A stretch of 34,130 bases of DNA, taken from the NCBI GenBank assembly GCA_036351435.1, contig JAZBPA010000351.1, positions 1 through 34,130 on the forward strand. Reading direction: 5' to 3'. Positions 7,635 to 15,384 of this stretch are shown piece after piece (the first letter of the stretch is position 1; every line of letters starts with the position of its first letter). The position numbers and the translations under genes were made by a program. The notes beneath the pieces were generated by a model. The model saw only the letters and a list, made by a program, of their open reading frames with translations, was not told the origin of the DNA and made no database searches. The DNA comes from JAAUQA01 sp036351435. Its GTDB lineage: Bacteria; Pseudomonadota; Gammaproteobacteria; Competibacterales; Competibacteraceae.

Positions 7635-9032
7635 ATGCCTCTGCATAAAAAAGACGATGTGCGTAATGCCCTAAGCGATGACCTTTTCGCATCCGACGAT
7701 ATGTCGCTGAATATCCCCAAGTACCGTATTCCAGATCAGGAGCAGGAACCTCGTTATGCTTATCAAACAGTTCATGATGAACTGCTGTTGGATGGTAATT
7801 CTCGACAAAACTTAGCGACTTTTTGTCAGACCTGGTTCGAACCTGAGGTCCACAGGTTGATGGACGAGTGCGCGGATAAAAACATGGTCGATAAGGATGA
7901 ATATCCGCAGACCGCAGAGATTGAGGGCCGTTGTGTGCACATGCTCGCTGATCTGTGGAATTCACCGGATGCCGCTAACACCATCGGCTGCTCAACCACG
8001 GGATCAAGCGAGGCAGCGATGCTCGGGGGTATGGCGATGAAGTGGAACTGGCGAGCGAAGCGCCGTGCCCAGGGTAAACCCACGGATAAACCGAATATGA
8101 TTTGCGGGCCGGTACAAGTCTGTTGGCACAAGTTCGCGCGTTACTGGGATATAGAACTACGAGAAATTCCCATGGAGCAGGAACGGCTGATCATGAATCC
8201 CGAAGAAGTGATCAAGCGCTGCGACGAAAACACCATCGGCGTAGTACCGACCTTGGGCGTTACCCATGTCTGCCGGTACGAGCCGGTTGCGGCGGTAGCC
8301 GAAGCGCTTGATCAATTACAAGCGAAAACCGGCTTGGATATTCCCATCCATGTCGATGGGGCCAGCGGTGGATTTCTCGCCCCGTTCTGCTCCCCGGAAT
8401 TAGTTTGGGATTTCCGCCTACCACGAGTGAAATCCATTAATGCTTCCGGCCACAAGTTTGGGCTGGCGCCCCTGGGCGTGGGTTGGGTGGTCTGGCGCGA
8501 ACAGCACGATTTGCCAGAAGATCTGATCTTCAACGTGAATTACCTGGGCGGCAATATGCCGACCTTCGCACTCAACTTTTCCCGACCCGGTGGAGAAATC
8601 GTCTGCCAATACTACAACTTTCTGAGACTAGGCAAGGAAGGCTACCGCAGAATTCATACAGCGTGCTATAAAACGGCTCAATATCTATCCGCAGAGATCG
8701 ACAAGCTCGGCCCTTTCGAGGTCATCTATGGCGGCGAACTCGACGGTGGTCTGCCGGCCTTGTGTTGGAAAATCAAAGAGGGCACTGATCCCGGTTTCAC
8801 TCTGTACGATGTTGCTGACCGGTTGCGGGTTCGCGGCTGGCAAGTCCCTGCTTACGCAATGCCGGCTAATCGCCAGGATTTAGTTGTGCAGCGGGTACTG
8901 GTTCGGCACGGGGTCAGCCGAGATCTCACCCAGCTTTTGCTTGATGACATCAAGCGCTCGCTTCATCATCTGGAAGCACACCCCGTCTCGAAGCCGTTGA
9001 ACGAAGACAGAGCCGGTGGGTATCGCCACTAA
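7635..9032 (+). CDS. gad: Glutamate decarboxylase (PLP-dependent)
   Basis: This enzyme converts glutamate to GABA and CO2, consuming a proton, and often supports acid resistance or GABA metabolism. The sequence matches E. coli GadA/GadB along its whole length: GNSRQNLATFCQTW, GSSEAAMLGGMAMKW, HVDGASGGFLAPF with the pyridine-ring Asp D241, and SGHKFG with PLP-binding lysine K274. The ATG at 7635 is chosen over the upstream in-frame GTG at 7614 because GGAGA precedes it. The resulting 465 residues end in a His, which may correspond to the C-terminal His of GadB that blocks the active site at neutral pH. No gadC-type glutamate/GABA antiporter or acid-regulator gene is adjacent. Confidence 0.95.
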   Translation: MPLHKKDDVRNALSDDLFASDDMSLNIPKYRIPDQEQEPRYAYQTVHDELLLDGNSRQNLATFCQTWFEPEVHRLMDECADKNMVDKDEYPQTAEIEGRCVHMLADLWNSPDAANTIGCSTTGSSEAAMLGGMAMKWNWRAKRRAQGKPTDKPNMICGPVQVCWHKFARYWDIELREIPMEQERLIMNPEEVIKRCDENTIGVVPTLGVTHVCRYEPVAAVAEALDQLQAKTGLDIPIHVDGASGGFLAPFCSPELVWDFRLPRVKSINASGHKFGLAPLGVGWVVWREQHDLPEDLIFNVNYLGGNMPTFALNFSRPGGEIVCQYYNFLRLGKEGYRRIHTACYKTAQYLSAEIDKLGPFEVIYGGELDGGLPALCWKIKEGTDPGFTLYDVADRLRVRGWQVPAYAMPANRQDLVVQRVLVRHGVSRDLTQLLLDDIKRSLHHLEAHPVSKPLNEDRAGGYRH

Positions 9033-9047
9033 ACAGGGCTAACATTT

Positions 9048-9066
9048 GCTTCCAAGAGATGGAAGC
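9048..9066 (+). terminator. Hairpin after glutamate decarboxylase, weak terminator candidate
   Basis: GCTTCCA and TGGAAGC form a perfect 7-bp stem around the loop AGAGA, 16 bases after the gad stop codon. No T-rich tract follows, so intrinsic termination would be inefficient. The rest of the 9033-9286 gap shows only this hairpin and the palindrome at 9227-9244. Confidence 0.35.
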
Positions 9067-9226
9067 GCTTCACCTTAAGCTCGACATTATTATGGCTCCC
9101 TGCAGTACCAAGATTACAAAACGGTAAGGGAAACCCGCTCAAGAATAACTTATAACGTGAACCTCAGCAGTGTTGATCCGCTTGGCAACACACAGCTCGC
9201 AAAGCCGCTTGTGAGTCAAGCCATTG

Positions 9227-9244
9227 TTTCAGTCGTGACTGAAA
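9227..9244. promoter_or_regulatory. Palindrome upstream of the chitinase gene, possible operator
   Basis: TTTCAGTC-GT-GACTGAAA is a perfect 8-bp inverted repeat with a 2-base centre, starting 60 bases upstream of the chitinase ATG. The size and symmetry suit a dimeric transcription factor. The regulator is unknown and no matching repeat was seen elsewhere in the window. Confidence 0.4.
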
Positions 9245-9286
9245 GATCAACTCATTTACTATTCGGTAATCCTGAGGACAACGATA

Positions 9287-11470
9287 ATGCACACTCTAAG
9301 AAAGACCGCCATTGTAGGCAGTATTTCCTTAGCACTCTCTCCATTCGCTATTGCTAGTACGGCTCAAGACTACGTCCCTGGCGAAATCTACATCGCTGGC
9401 GACGAAGTCTGTTTTCAGGGCGATCTGTTTCGCGCTAAATGGTGGGCCGGACCGAATGACGTTCCAAGCGATGTCGATACGGTTCCCGAGCCGTGGGACA
9501 CACCTTGGGAACGCCTCCAAACCAATGTTAACGAATGTGGTGCCGTCGACCCCGGCAATAGTGCACCAGTGATCTCGGTTAGTGTAAGCCAATCCCCGGC
9601 AGATCCCAGCGGCCAGACCCCGGTCGATCTCATTGTTGTTGCGACCGACGCCGATGGTGATGCCTTGACCTATTTCTGGAGCCAAGTTGCCAACGCAGCC
9701 CCATCGGTTTCTATAGCAGATGCAGATCAGACAATCGCTCAGGTCATTCTCCCGCAAGTGACCCAGAGTGTGGCGTTCGAATTCAAGGTCACAGTCAGCG
9801 ATGGTCAGGAGATGGTCACCAGCACGGTCAGCGTTACCGTTGATCCTATAGCAGGCAATCAAGCGCCGCTAGCAAGTGCCATCGCAACCCCGACAACTTT
9901 GAACGGCGCTGGTGATGTTCAGCTTTCAGCCATCGACTCCAGCGACCCAGACGGGGATATATTGACTTATCAGTGGCAACAATTATCGCCGACATCGCCA
10001 CAGGCCTCCATCAACGACCCGACTTCAGCGCAACCGGTCGTTTATTTGGTAGAACCAAACGAGGCTGTCAGCTTTGTATTCGCCGTGACAGTAAGCGATG
10101 GTGAGCTATCTGATGTCGCTCAGGTTACCGTCAGCCAACTGGTTTCGGTTGATCCGGTTGCTTGCAACGTTTGGGACACCAATGCCATCTATGTCGAAGG
10201 TGACTTAGTCACTCATAATAGTCAGAAATGGCGTGCCGGATGGTGGACCCGAGGCGAAGAGCCGGGCACGACTGGCGAATGGGGCGTTTGGCGACTAGTC
10301 GCTGTGGATGAGGATTGCTCAGAGGCGCCTGGCCCTGGCCCGAACCCCAATCCGAACGTCGTTAAGCTGAGCGACTTACTCGCACGTGAGGCCGAACTCA
10401 CGTCGGATCCGTTGATGGCTATAGTGAAGGCATCAATCGCGACTCTAGACAACACCATCGTCGCAGCCATTACGCCGGGAAATACGAGCAATCCGCCCAA
10501 CGTCAAACGAGTCGAGTCCATTATCGGCGAACAAGATTGGGAGTTCCTTTTTCCGCGCCGCGCTCCAGAATACACCTACGACAATTTCTTGAAAGCCATC
10601 GGCAAATTCCCGGCCTTCTGCGGTGACTATGACGATGGGCGCGATGCTAATGCCATCTGCCGTAAGTCACTAGCCACCATGTTCGCCCACTTCACTCAGG
10701 AGACTGGCGGCCACACGATTGCTTGGCCCGAGCCTCAGTGGCGACAGGGGCTATTCTATTTGCGCGAGCTCGGTTGGAGCGAGGATATGCCCAATGGTTA
10801 CGGTCTGTGCGATCCGAGCACCTGGCAAGGCGAAACCTGGCCCTGCGCCGTTTTTCCGACCGGCCATCCCAGCGCCGGGCAGTTCAAGAGCTACTTTGGT
10901 CGTGGTTCCAAGCAACTCAGTTACAACTATAACTACGGCCCATTCTCCAAAGCCATGTTCGACGATGTAAGCGTTTTGTTAGAGCAGCCGAATTTGGTAG
11001 CGGATACTTGGTTGAACCTTGCCAGCGCGGTGTTCTTCTACGTCTATCCACAGCCACCTAAGCCGTCGATGCTGCATGCACTTGATGGCACTTGGCAACC
11101 TAATGTCCAAGATTTGGCTAACAGTCTAACACCCGGGTTTGGTGTGACCACGCAGATCATTAACGGTGGGATCGAATGTGGCGGGACAAATGAGCACATT
11201 CAGTCACAAAACCGCATCGACTACTATCTTAACTTCGCCAACTACTTGAATGTTCCGGTTCCTGCAGGTGAAGTGCTCGGCTGTGCCAACATGCAGCAAT
11301 TTGACACTCAAGGCTCGGGCGCGTTGAACATTCACTGGGAACAAGACTGGAGTCAGCCGAACGCCTGCAAACTGGTCAATTATCAGACCCGCTTTTCAGC
11401 CTTCACCGATGGAGATTACGTCAGTTGCGTCAATTTCTATTTTGACGTCGAAGTAGAAAACGATATTTGA
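9287..11470 (+). CDS. Secreted multidomain GH19 chitinase
   Basis: The 727-residue protein has a signal peptide (cut near AIAS, residues 21-24) and a modular layout. A CBM5/12-type chitin-binding domain (~28-78, with WW and PW aromatic pairs) is followed by two PKD/cadherin-like beta domains (~93-186 and ~193-285, each with DxDGDxLTYxW and VTVSDG), a second CBM5/12 (~293-338, QKWRAGWW), a Pro/Gly linker (~347-357) and a GH19 catalytic domain (~360-690). The catalytic Glu is likely E472 in AHFTQETGGH. E494 lies 22 residues on, the same spacing as the second acid in plant GH19 enzymes. SYFGRGSKQLSYNYNY matches the conserved GH19 core. It should hydrolyse chitin outside the cell. GAGGA precedes the ATG. 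It is probably a single-gene unit. Confidence 0.92.
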   Translation: MHTLRKTAIVGSISLALSPFAIASTAQDYVPGEIYIAGDEVCFQGDLFRAKWWAGPNDVPSDVDTVPEPWDTPWERLQTNVNECGAVDPGNSAPVISVSVSQSPADPSGQTPVDLIVVATDADGDALTYFWSQVANAAPSVSIADADQTIAQVILPQVTQSVAFEFKVTVSDGQEMVTSTVSVTVDPIAGNQAPLASAIATPTTLNGAGDVQLSAIDSSDPDGDILTYQWQQLSPTSPQASINDPTSAQPVVYLVEPNEAVSFVFAVTVSDGELSDVAQVTVSQLVSVDPVACNVWDTNAIYVEGDLVTHNSQKWRAGWWTRGEEPGTTGEWGVWRLVAVDEDCSEAPGPGPNPNPNVVKLSDLLAREAELTSDPLMAIVKASIATLDNTIVAAITPGNTSNPPNVKRVESIIGEQDWEFLFPRRAPEYTYDNFLKAIGKFPAFCGDYDDGRDANAICRKSLATMFAHFTQETGGHTIAWPEPQWRQGLFYLRELGWSEDMPNGYGLCDPSTWQGETWPCAVFPTGHPSAGQFKSYFGRGSKQLSYNYNYGPFSKAMFDDVSVLLEQPNLVADTWLNLASAVFFYVYPQPPKPSMLHALDGTWQPNVQDLANSLTPGFGVTTQIINGGIECGGTNEHIQSQNRIDYYLNFANYLNVPVPAGEVLGCANMQQFDTQGSGALNIHWEQDWSQPNACKLVNYQTRFSAFTDGDYVSCVNFYFDVEVENDI

Positions 11471-11541
11471 GTATCCGCTGCCGGTGACGACGCCGAGTGA
11501 TCGGTAACGCCAGCCACGGTATGAAAAACCGTTCTGCCAGG

Positions 11542-11562
11542 TTGTCCCCAGATTGTCCCCAG
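11542..11562. repeat. Two tandem copies of TTGTCCCCAG
   Basis: TTGTCCCCAG occurs at 11542-11551 and again at 11553-11562 (period 11 bases), followed directly by a G-run so that CCCC-AGGAT-GGGG can fold. It lies in the convergent gap between the chitinase and acs (11471-11663). Its role is unknown. The only other structure seen in this gap is the terminator next to it. Confidence 0.5.
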
Positions 11563-11601
11563 GATGGGGGTACCTTCGTTTGGGACACTCAAGAGCAAAA
11601 A

Positions 11602-11630
11602 AAGCCCGGGCGTCAAAGGCGCCCGGGCTT
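11602..11630 (-). terminator. Strong intrinsic terminator of acs
   Basis: AAGCCCGGGCG (11602-11612) pairs perfectly with CGCCCGGGCTT (11620-11630) across a 7-base loop, an 11-bp GC-rich stem. Read leftward it is followed by a T-run (the A-run at 11597-11603 on the plus strand), giving a textbook Rho-independent terminator 34 bases past the acs stop. On the plus strand the T tract is missing, so it would work poorly for the chitinase transcript. Confidence 0.92.
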
Positions 11631-11663
11631 GCAACAACAGGCTAATTAATTATAGAGCAGGGC

Positions 11664-13601
11664 TTATTTGGCTTCGTGGTTGGCAATTAATTCGTCCACG
11701 ACCGCCGGGTCGGCCAACGTGCTGGTATCTCCCAGGCTACCAATATCATTGGCCGCGATCTTACGTAAAATACGCCGCATGATCTTACCGGAACGGGTTT
11801 TCGGCAGGCCGGGAGCCCATTGGATGATATCAGGGGTGGCAATCGGACCGATTTCCTTGCGGACGTGTTGGACCAATTTCTTGCGCAAATCATCGGAGGG
11901 TTCCACGCCGGCCATCAAGGTGACATAGGCGTAGATACCCTGTCCCTTGATCTCATGCGGGTAACCAACCACGGCAGCCTCGGCAACCGAGTCATGCAAC
12001 ACCAGCGCACTTTCCACCTCGGCAGTACCCATCCGGTGCCCCGAAACGTTGATGACATCGTCCAGGCGACCGGTGATCCAGTAATAGCCGTCTGCATCGC
12101 GGCGTGCACCGTCTTCACTGAAATAGGTGCCGGGATAGGTGGAAAAATAGGTCTTGACGAAGCGTTCATGATTGCGGAATACCGAACGCATCTGGCCCGG
12201 CCAGGGACGCTTGATGACCAAGCCACCCTCGGTCTCGCCTTCCAGTTCGTTGCCTTGCGCATCGAATAGCGCCGGTAGTACGCCGAAGAACGGTCGTGTA
12301 GCGGAACCGGGTTTAAGCGGGGTTGCACCCGGTAGCGGGGTGATCAATACGCCTCCGGTTTCAGTCTGCCACCAGGTGTCCATGATAGGACAGCGCGCAT
12401 CGCCAACCACGTTATAGTACCACTCCCACGCTTCCGGATTGATCGGTTCACCCACTGAACCCATGATGCGCAGGCTGGAACGCTTGGTTTTCTTGACCGG
12501 CCCGTCGCCGTCACGCATCAGAGCCCGAATCGCGGTAGGAGCGGTGTAGAACGAGTTCACCTGATGTTTGTCGACCACCTGCCAGAACCGCGAGGCATCC
12601 GGGTAGCTGGGGACACCTTCGAACATCAGAGTAGTGGCGCCATTGGCGAGCGGGCCATAAACAATATAGGTATGCCCGGTCACCCAGCCCACGTCGGCAG
12701 TACACCAGTAAACATCGCCGTCGTGATAATCAAAAATATATTTATGGGTAATCGCCGCATAGAGCAGATACCCACCGGTGGTATGTAACACACCCTTGGG
12801 GGTGCCGGTTGAACCCGAGGTGTAGAGGATAAACAATGGATCTTCGGCATCCATTTCTTCTGCCGGGCAATCGGCGGAAGCCGCTTGCGCGATTTCGTGG
12901 AACCATACATCACGGCCTTCTTGCCAGTCGATGTTACCACCGGTGCGTTTGACCACAATCATTTTGCGAACGCTGGGGGTATCGGCACAGGCTTTGTCGG
13001 CATTGGCCTTGAGAGGTACCCCACGACCGCCACGGAGACCTTCGTCGGCGGTGATGACTACACTGGCTTCGGCATTCTCGATTCGATTGTGCAGGGCGTC
13101 GGGCGAGAATCCGGCGAATACGATGGAGTGAATGGCACCGATCCGGGTGCAGGCCAACATAGCGACTGCCGCTTCCGGGATCATGGGCAGATAAATACAG
13201 ACCCGGTCTCCTTTCTTGACGCCTTGCCCCTTCAACGCGTTGGCAAAACGGCACACTTCTTCATGCAATTCTTTATAAGTAATCTTACGGTCATCGTTGG
13301 GGTCATCGCCTTCCCAGATAATGGCGACTTGATCGCCCCGTGTTTCCAGGTGGCGATCCAGGCAGTTGTAACTCACATTAAGTTTGCCGCCTTCAAACCA
13401 ACGAATATGGCCTTTAGTGAAATCCCAATCGCTGACGGTATGCCAGGGTTTGAACCAAGTGAGGAACTGCTCAGCTTGCTCTGCCCAGAAGCCATCGGGA
13501 TCGGCTATCGAGCGGTCGTACATTGCCTGGTATTGTTCTTCGTTGACCCACGCGCGGGCCGCAATATTGGCGGGTATGGGATAGACTTTGCTGTCGGCCA
13601 T
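11664..13601 (-). CDS. acs: Acetyl-CoA synthetase (AMP-forming)
   Basis: Acs activates acetate to acetyl-AMP and then acetyl-CoA. The ATG at 13601 is chosen because AAAGGGGA precedes it and the product begins like known Acs proteins (MADSKVYPIPANIAARAW). Upstream in-frame starts would add 23 residues with no family match. The 645-residue length is typical. The adenylate-forming P-loop LYTSGSTGTPKG is at 259-270. The C-terminal motif with K606 in SGKIMRR is the catalytic lysine that acetylation silences in the family. It is closed by the terminator at 11602-11630 and preceded by a 9-bp inverted repeat. The symporter-type kinase pair 6 kb away is a plausible regulator, by analogy with CrbS/CrbR. 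Confidence 0.97.
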   Translation of the reverse strand: MADSKVYPIPANIAARAWVNEEQYQAMYDRSIADPDGFWAEQAEQFLTWFKPWHTVSDWDFTKGHIRWFEGGKLNVSYNCLDRHLETRGDQVAIIWEGDDPNDDRKITYKELHEEVCRFANALKGQGVKKGDRVCIYLPMIPEAAVAMLACTRIGAIHSIVFAGFSPDALHNRIENAEASVVITADEGLRGGRGVPLKANADKACADTPSVRKMIVVKRTGGNIDWQEGRDVWFHEIAQAASADCPAEEMDAEDPLFILYTSGSTGTPKGVLHTTGGYLLYAAITHKYIFDYHDGDVYWCTADVGWVTGHTYIVYGPLANGATTLMFEGVPSYPDASRFWQVVDKHQVNSFYTAPTAIRALMRDGDGPVKKTKRSSLRIMGSVGEPINPEAWEWYYNVVGDARCPIMDTWWQTETGGVLITPLPGATPLKPGSATRPFFGVLPALFDAQGNELEGETEGGLVIKRPWPGQMRSVFRNHERFVKTYFSTYPGTYFSEDGARRDADGYYWITGRLDDVINVSGHRMGTAEVESALVLHDSVAEAAVVGYPHEIKGQGIYAYVTLMAGVEPSDDLRKKLVQHVRKEIGPIATPDIIQWAPGLPKTRSGKIMRRILRKIAANDIGSLGDTSTLADPAVVDELIANHEAK

Positions 13602-13659
13602 AATTGGATTTCCCCTTTGGTTGCAAATGTAAGCTATTTCAAAGTAATGGTATGGTTGA

Positions 13660-13700
13660 TTTCTCAGCAAGAATCAAGTGGTGGTTATCCAGCTGAGAAA
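13660..13700. promoter_or_regulatory. Inverted repeat upstream of acs, candidate operator
   Basis: TTTCTCAGC (13660-13668) and GCTGAGAAA (13692-13700) form a perfect 9-bp inverted repeat separated by 23 bases, about 60-100 bases upstream of the acs ATG. The centre-to-centre distance is 32 bases, about three helix turns. This fits two half-sites bound by one regulator, or a large dyad for an NtrC-type dimer. No clear sigma-54 -24/-12 element was found nearby. Confidence 0.4.
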
Positions 13701-13772
13701 AATCTATTCAATGATAGTCCAACGTGATTACATTCTCATCCCCATTGAATACCGGTACATTTGTCTGACCAT

Positions 13773-13784
13773 AGGTGCGCACCT
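13773..13784. repeat. 12-bp perfect palindrome after gluQ
   Basis: AGGTGCGCACCT reads the same on both strands and lies 8 bases past the gluQ stop, in the gluQ-acs gap. No T tract follows, so it is not a good terminator. It could be a protein-binding site for acs or chance. Confidence 0.3.
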
Positions 13785-13792
13785 TGAACGGA

Positions 13793-14716
13793 TTACGCCT
13801 TTTCTTCGCAAGTACGTAAACAGGATAATGTTGCGCAAGGCTTGTTAAGTTCAGCTTTAATTTGCTTGGGTCGCCAGTGTTCCAATGCCCAGCTGATCAA
13901 GGTGACAGGTGTGCTACGGACTAGCTCCGCTGGCGGTCGTTGGCCGAGAAATTCCAGCGCGGCAAATAACTCAACGGTAGGGTAACGTTCGTCCAGCGGC
14001 ATTGTCTTGGATTGCTTGCTGAGTTTATTGCCTTGCCGATCCACTGCGATGGGCAGGTGACTGTAACGGGGCGTGGGCAGTCCGAGACACTGTTGCAGAT
14101 AGATTTGGCGGGGCGTCGAACTCAATAAATCGCTGCCTCGCACCACTTGAGTGATTTGTTGTGCCGAATCGTCTACTACCACCGCTAAGTGGTAAGAGAA
14201 CAATCCATCGGCACGACGCACCACGAAATCTCCCACTTGGGATTCCAAGCATTGCCGGTAAACGCCTTGAATGCCATCAACTAATTGAATTGGTTGCGCG
14301 GCGGTGTGCAACCGCATAGCCGGTGCTCTGTCAGTCCGGCCGGAACCATTGCGACAAGTGCCGGGGTAAATCAGATCGCCCCCGCTAGAGTGTTGGGTGA
14401 TTTCTCGGCGAGAACAGGTACACGGATACACCAAACCAGCAGTCTTAAGAACGTCTAAAGCGGCTTGATAACAATCAGTGCGTTGGCTTTGATAGAGAAC
14501 TGGGCCATCCCAAATCAGGCCAAAGCGCTCCAAGACGTGCAGTATGTGATCTGCTGCGCCGGGCACGCTGCGTGGCGTATCGACATCTTCAATGCGCACC
14601 AACCATTGGCCACCCTGACTACGCACCGCCAGAAAACTACCCAACGCCGCGATTAAGGAACCAAAATGCAGGGGACCGCTGGGAGAGGGCGCGAAACGCC
14701 CTCGTTCGAATGGCAT
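13793..14716 (-). CDS. gluQ: Glutamyl-Q tRNA(Asp) synthetase
   Basis: GluQ-RS attaches glutamate to the queuosine base at the wobble position of tRNA(Asp). It is a truncated GluRS paralogue without an anticodon-binding domain, and 307 residues is the expected length. The HIGH motif reads HFGS at 17-20 within APSPSGPLHFGS, and KMSKS reads KLSKQ at 231-235. Zinc ligands C99, C101, Y117 and C121 match the family pattern. It lies 33 bases downstream of dksA, the usual gammaproteobacterial pairing, and is probably co-transcribed with it. It should need queuosine-modified tRNA(Asp), so a queuosine pathway is expected elsewhere. Confidence 0.95.
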   Translation of the reverse strand: MPFERGRFAPSPSGPLHFGSLIAALGSFLAVRSQGGQWLVRIEDVDTPRSVPGAADHILHVLERFGLIWDGPVLYQSQRTDCYQAALDVLKTAGLVYPCTCSRREITQHSSGGDLIYPGTCRNGSGRTDRAPAMRLHTAAQPIQLVDGIQGVYRQCLESQVGDFVVRRADGLFSYHLAVVVDDSAQQITQVVRGSDLLSSTPRQIYLQQCLGLPTPRYSHLPIAVDRQGNKLSKQSKTMPLDERYPTVELFAALEFLGQRPPAELVRSTPVTLISWALEHWRPKQIKAELNKPCATLSCLRTCEEKA

Positions 14717-14749
14717 TACGCTTCGCTTATCGTGTGGGCAGTGGGAATG

Positions 14750-15184
14750 TTATCTGCCGACCTGTTTTTCCCGGATTTCCTGCAGCGTTTTACAATCGAT
14801 GCAGAGCGTGGCGGTGGGCCGGGCTTCTAGTCGACGGATGCCGATTTCTATTCCGCAGGATTCACAGTAACCGTAGTCATCAGCATCGATTTTGGCCAAT
14901 GTTTCGTTGATTTTCTTGATCAGCTTTCGCTCCCGGTCGCGGGTGCGCAGTTCCAGACTAAATTCCTCTTCCTGAGACGCCCGATCATTGGGATCGGGAA
15001 AACTCCCGGAGTCATCTTGCATGTGATTAACCGTGCGGTTGACCTCGTCTAACAGCGAGTTCTTCCAATCCATCAAGAGATTCCGAAAATGGTCCTGCTG
15101 AGCGGCGTTCATATACTCCTCAGCATCATCCAGGTCGTAAGGTTGGAATGCCGGTTCGTGCTCAAGCTTATTTGTGGGATTCAT
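14750..15184 (-). CDS. dksA: RNA polymerase-binding transcription factor DksA
   Basis: DksA binds the secondary channel of RNA polymerase and works with ppGpp to repress rRNA promoters and activate amino-acid promoters. The 144-residue protein has the coiled-coil tip D64-P-N-D67-R-A69, matching E. coli D71/D74/A76, so it should be fully active. The zinc finger has C107, C110, C128 and C131. The long match DRERKLIKKI and GIRRLEARPTA is near-identical to the family. The Shine-Dalgarno upstream of the ATG is weak (GGACACTAGCAGC). gluQ follows. Confidence 0.97.
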   Translation of the reverse strand: MNPTNKLEHEPAFQPYDLDDAEEYMNAAQQDHFRNLLMDWKNSLLDEVNRTVNHMQDDSGSFPDPNDRASQEEEFSLELRTRDRERKLIKKINETLAKIDADDYGYCESCGIEIGIRRLEARPTATLCIDCKTLQEIREKQVGR

Positions 15185-15354
15185 TGCTGCTAGTGTCCAC
15201 GTTGATTGACGAAATATCGAAGCATTAGGGCCGGTACGCCTTGTGGAGAGCAGTTAAAGGTAAACCACCACCTCTAGGGTGAGCTGTCCCTCCCGGCCAG
15301 CAACACGGTAAATAAAATCGCAATTGTCAATCAATTATATAAAGTTAATCAAGA

Positions 15355-15384
15355 GGTACCAGTGTGGAAATTACTGCTGGTACC
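15355..15384 (-). terminator. Hairpin across the lysS stop codon, weak terminator candidate
   Basis: GGTACCAG (15355-15362) and CTGGTACC (15377-15384) can pair across a 14-base loop that includes the lysS stop codon. Only a broken T-rich stretch follows on the minus strand, so it is either a weak terminator or an mRNA 3'-end structure. The rest of the 15185-15370 gap presumably carries the dksA promoter, but I could not identify boxes. Confidence 0.35.

Noticed and set aside
7831..7860. GGTTCGAACC resembling a tRNA T-loop
   Set aside because: It is inside the conserved coding sequence of glutamate decarboxylase and no cloverleaf can be built around it.
9157..9357. A 66-codon plus-strand frame upstream of the chitinase
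   Set aside because: It overlaps the signal-peptide coding region of the chitinase in another frame and spans the palindrome; no family match.
12885..13727. A 280-codon open frame on the plus strand opposite acs
   Set aside because: It is fully antisense to the well-conserved acs gene, has no family resemblance and reflects the codon bias of acs.
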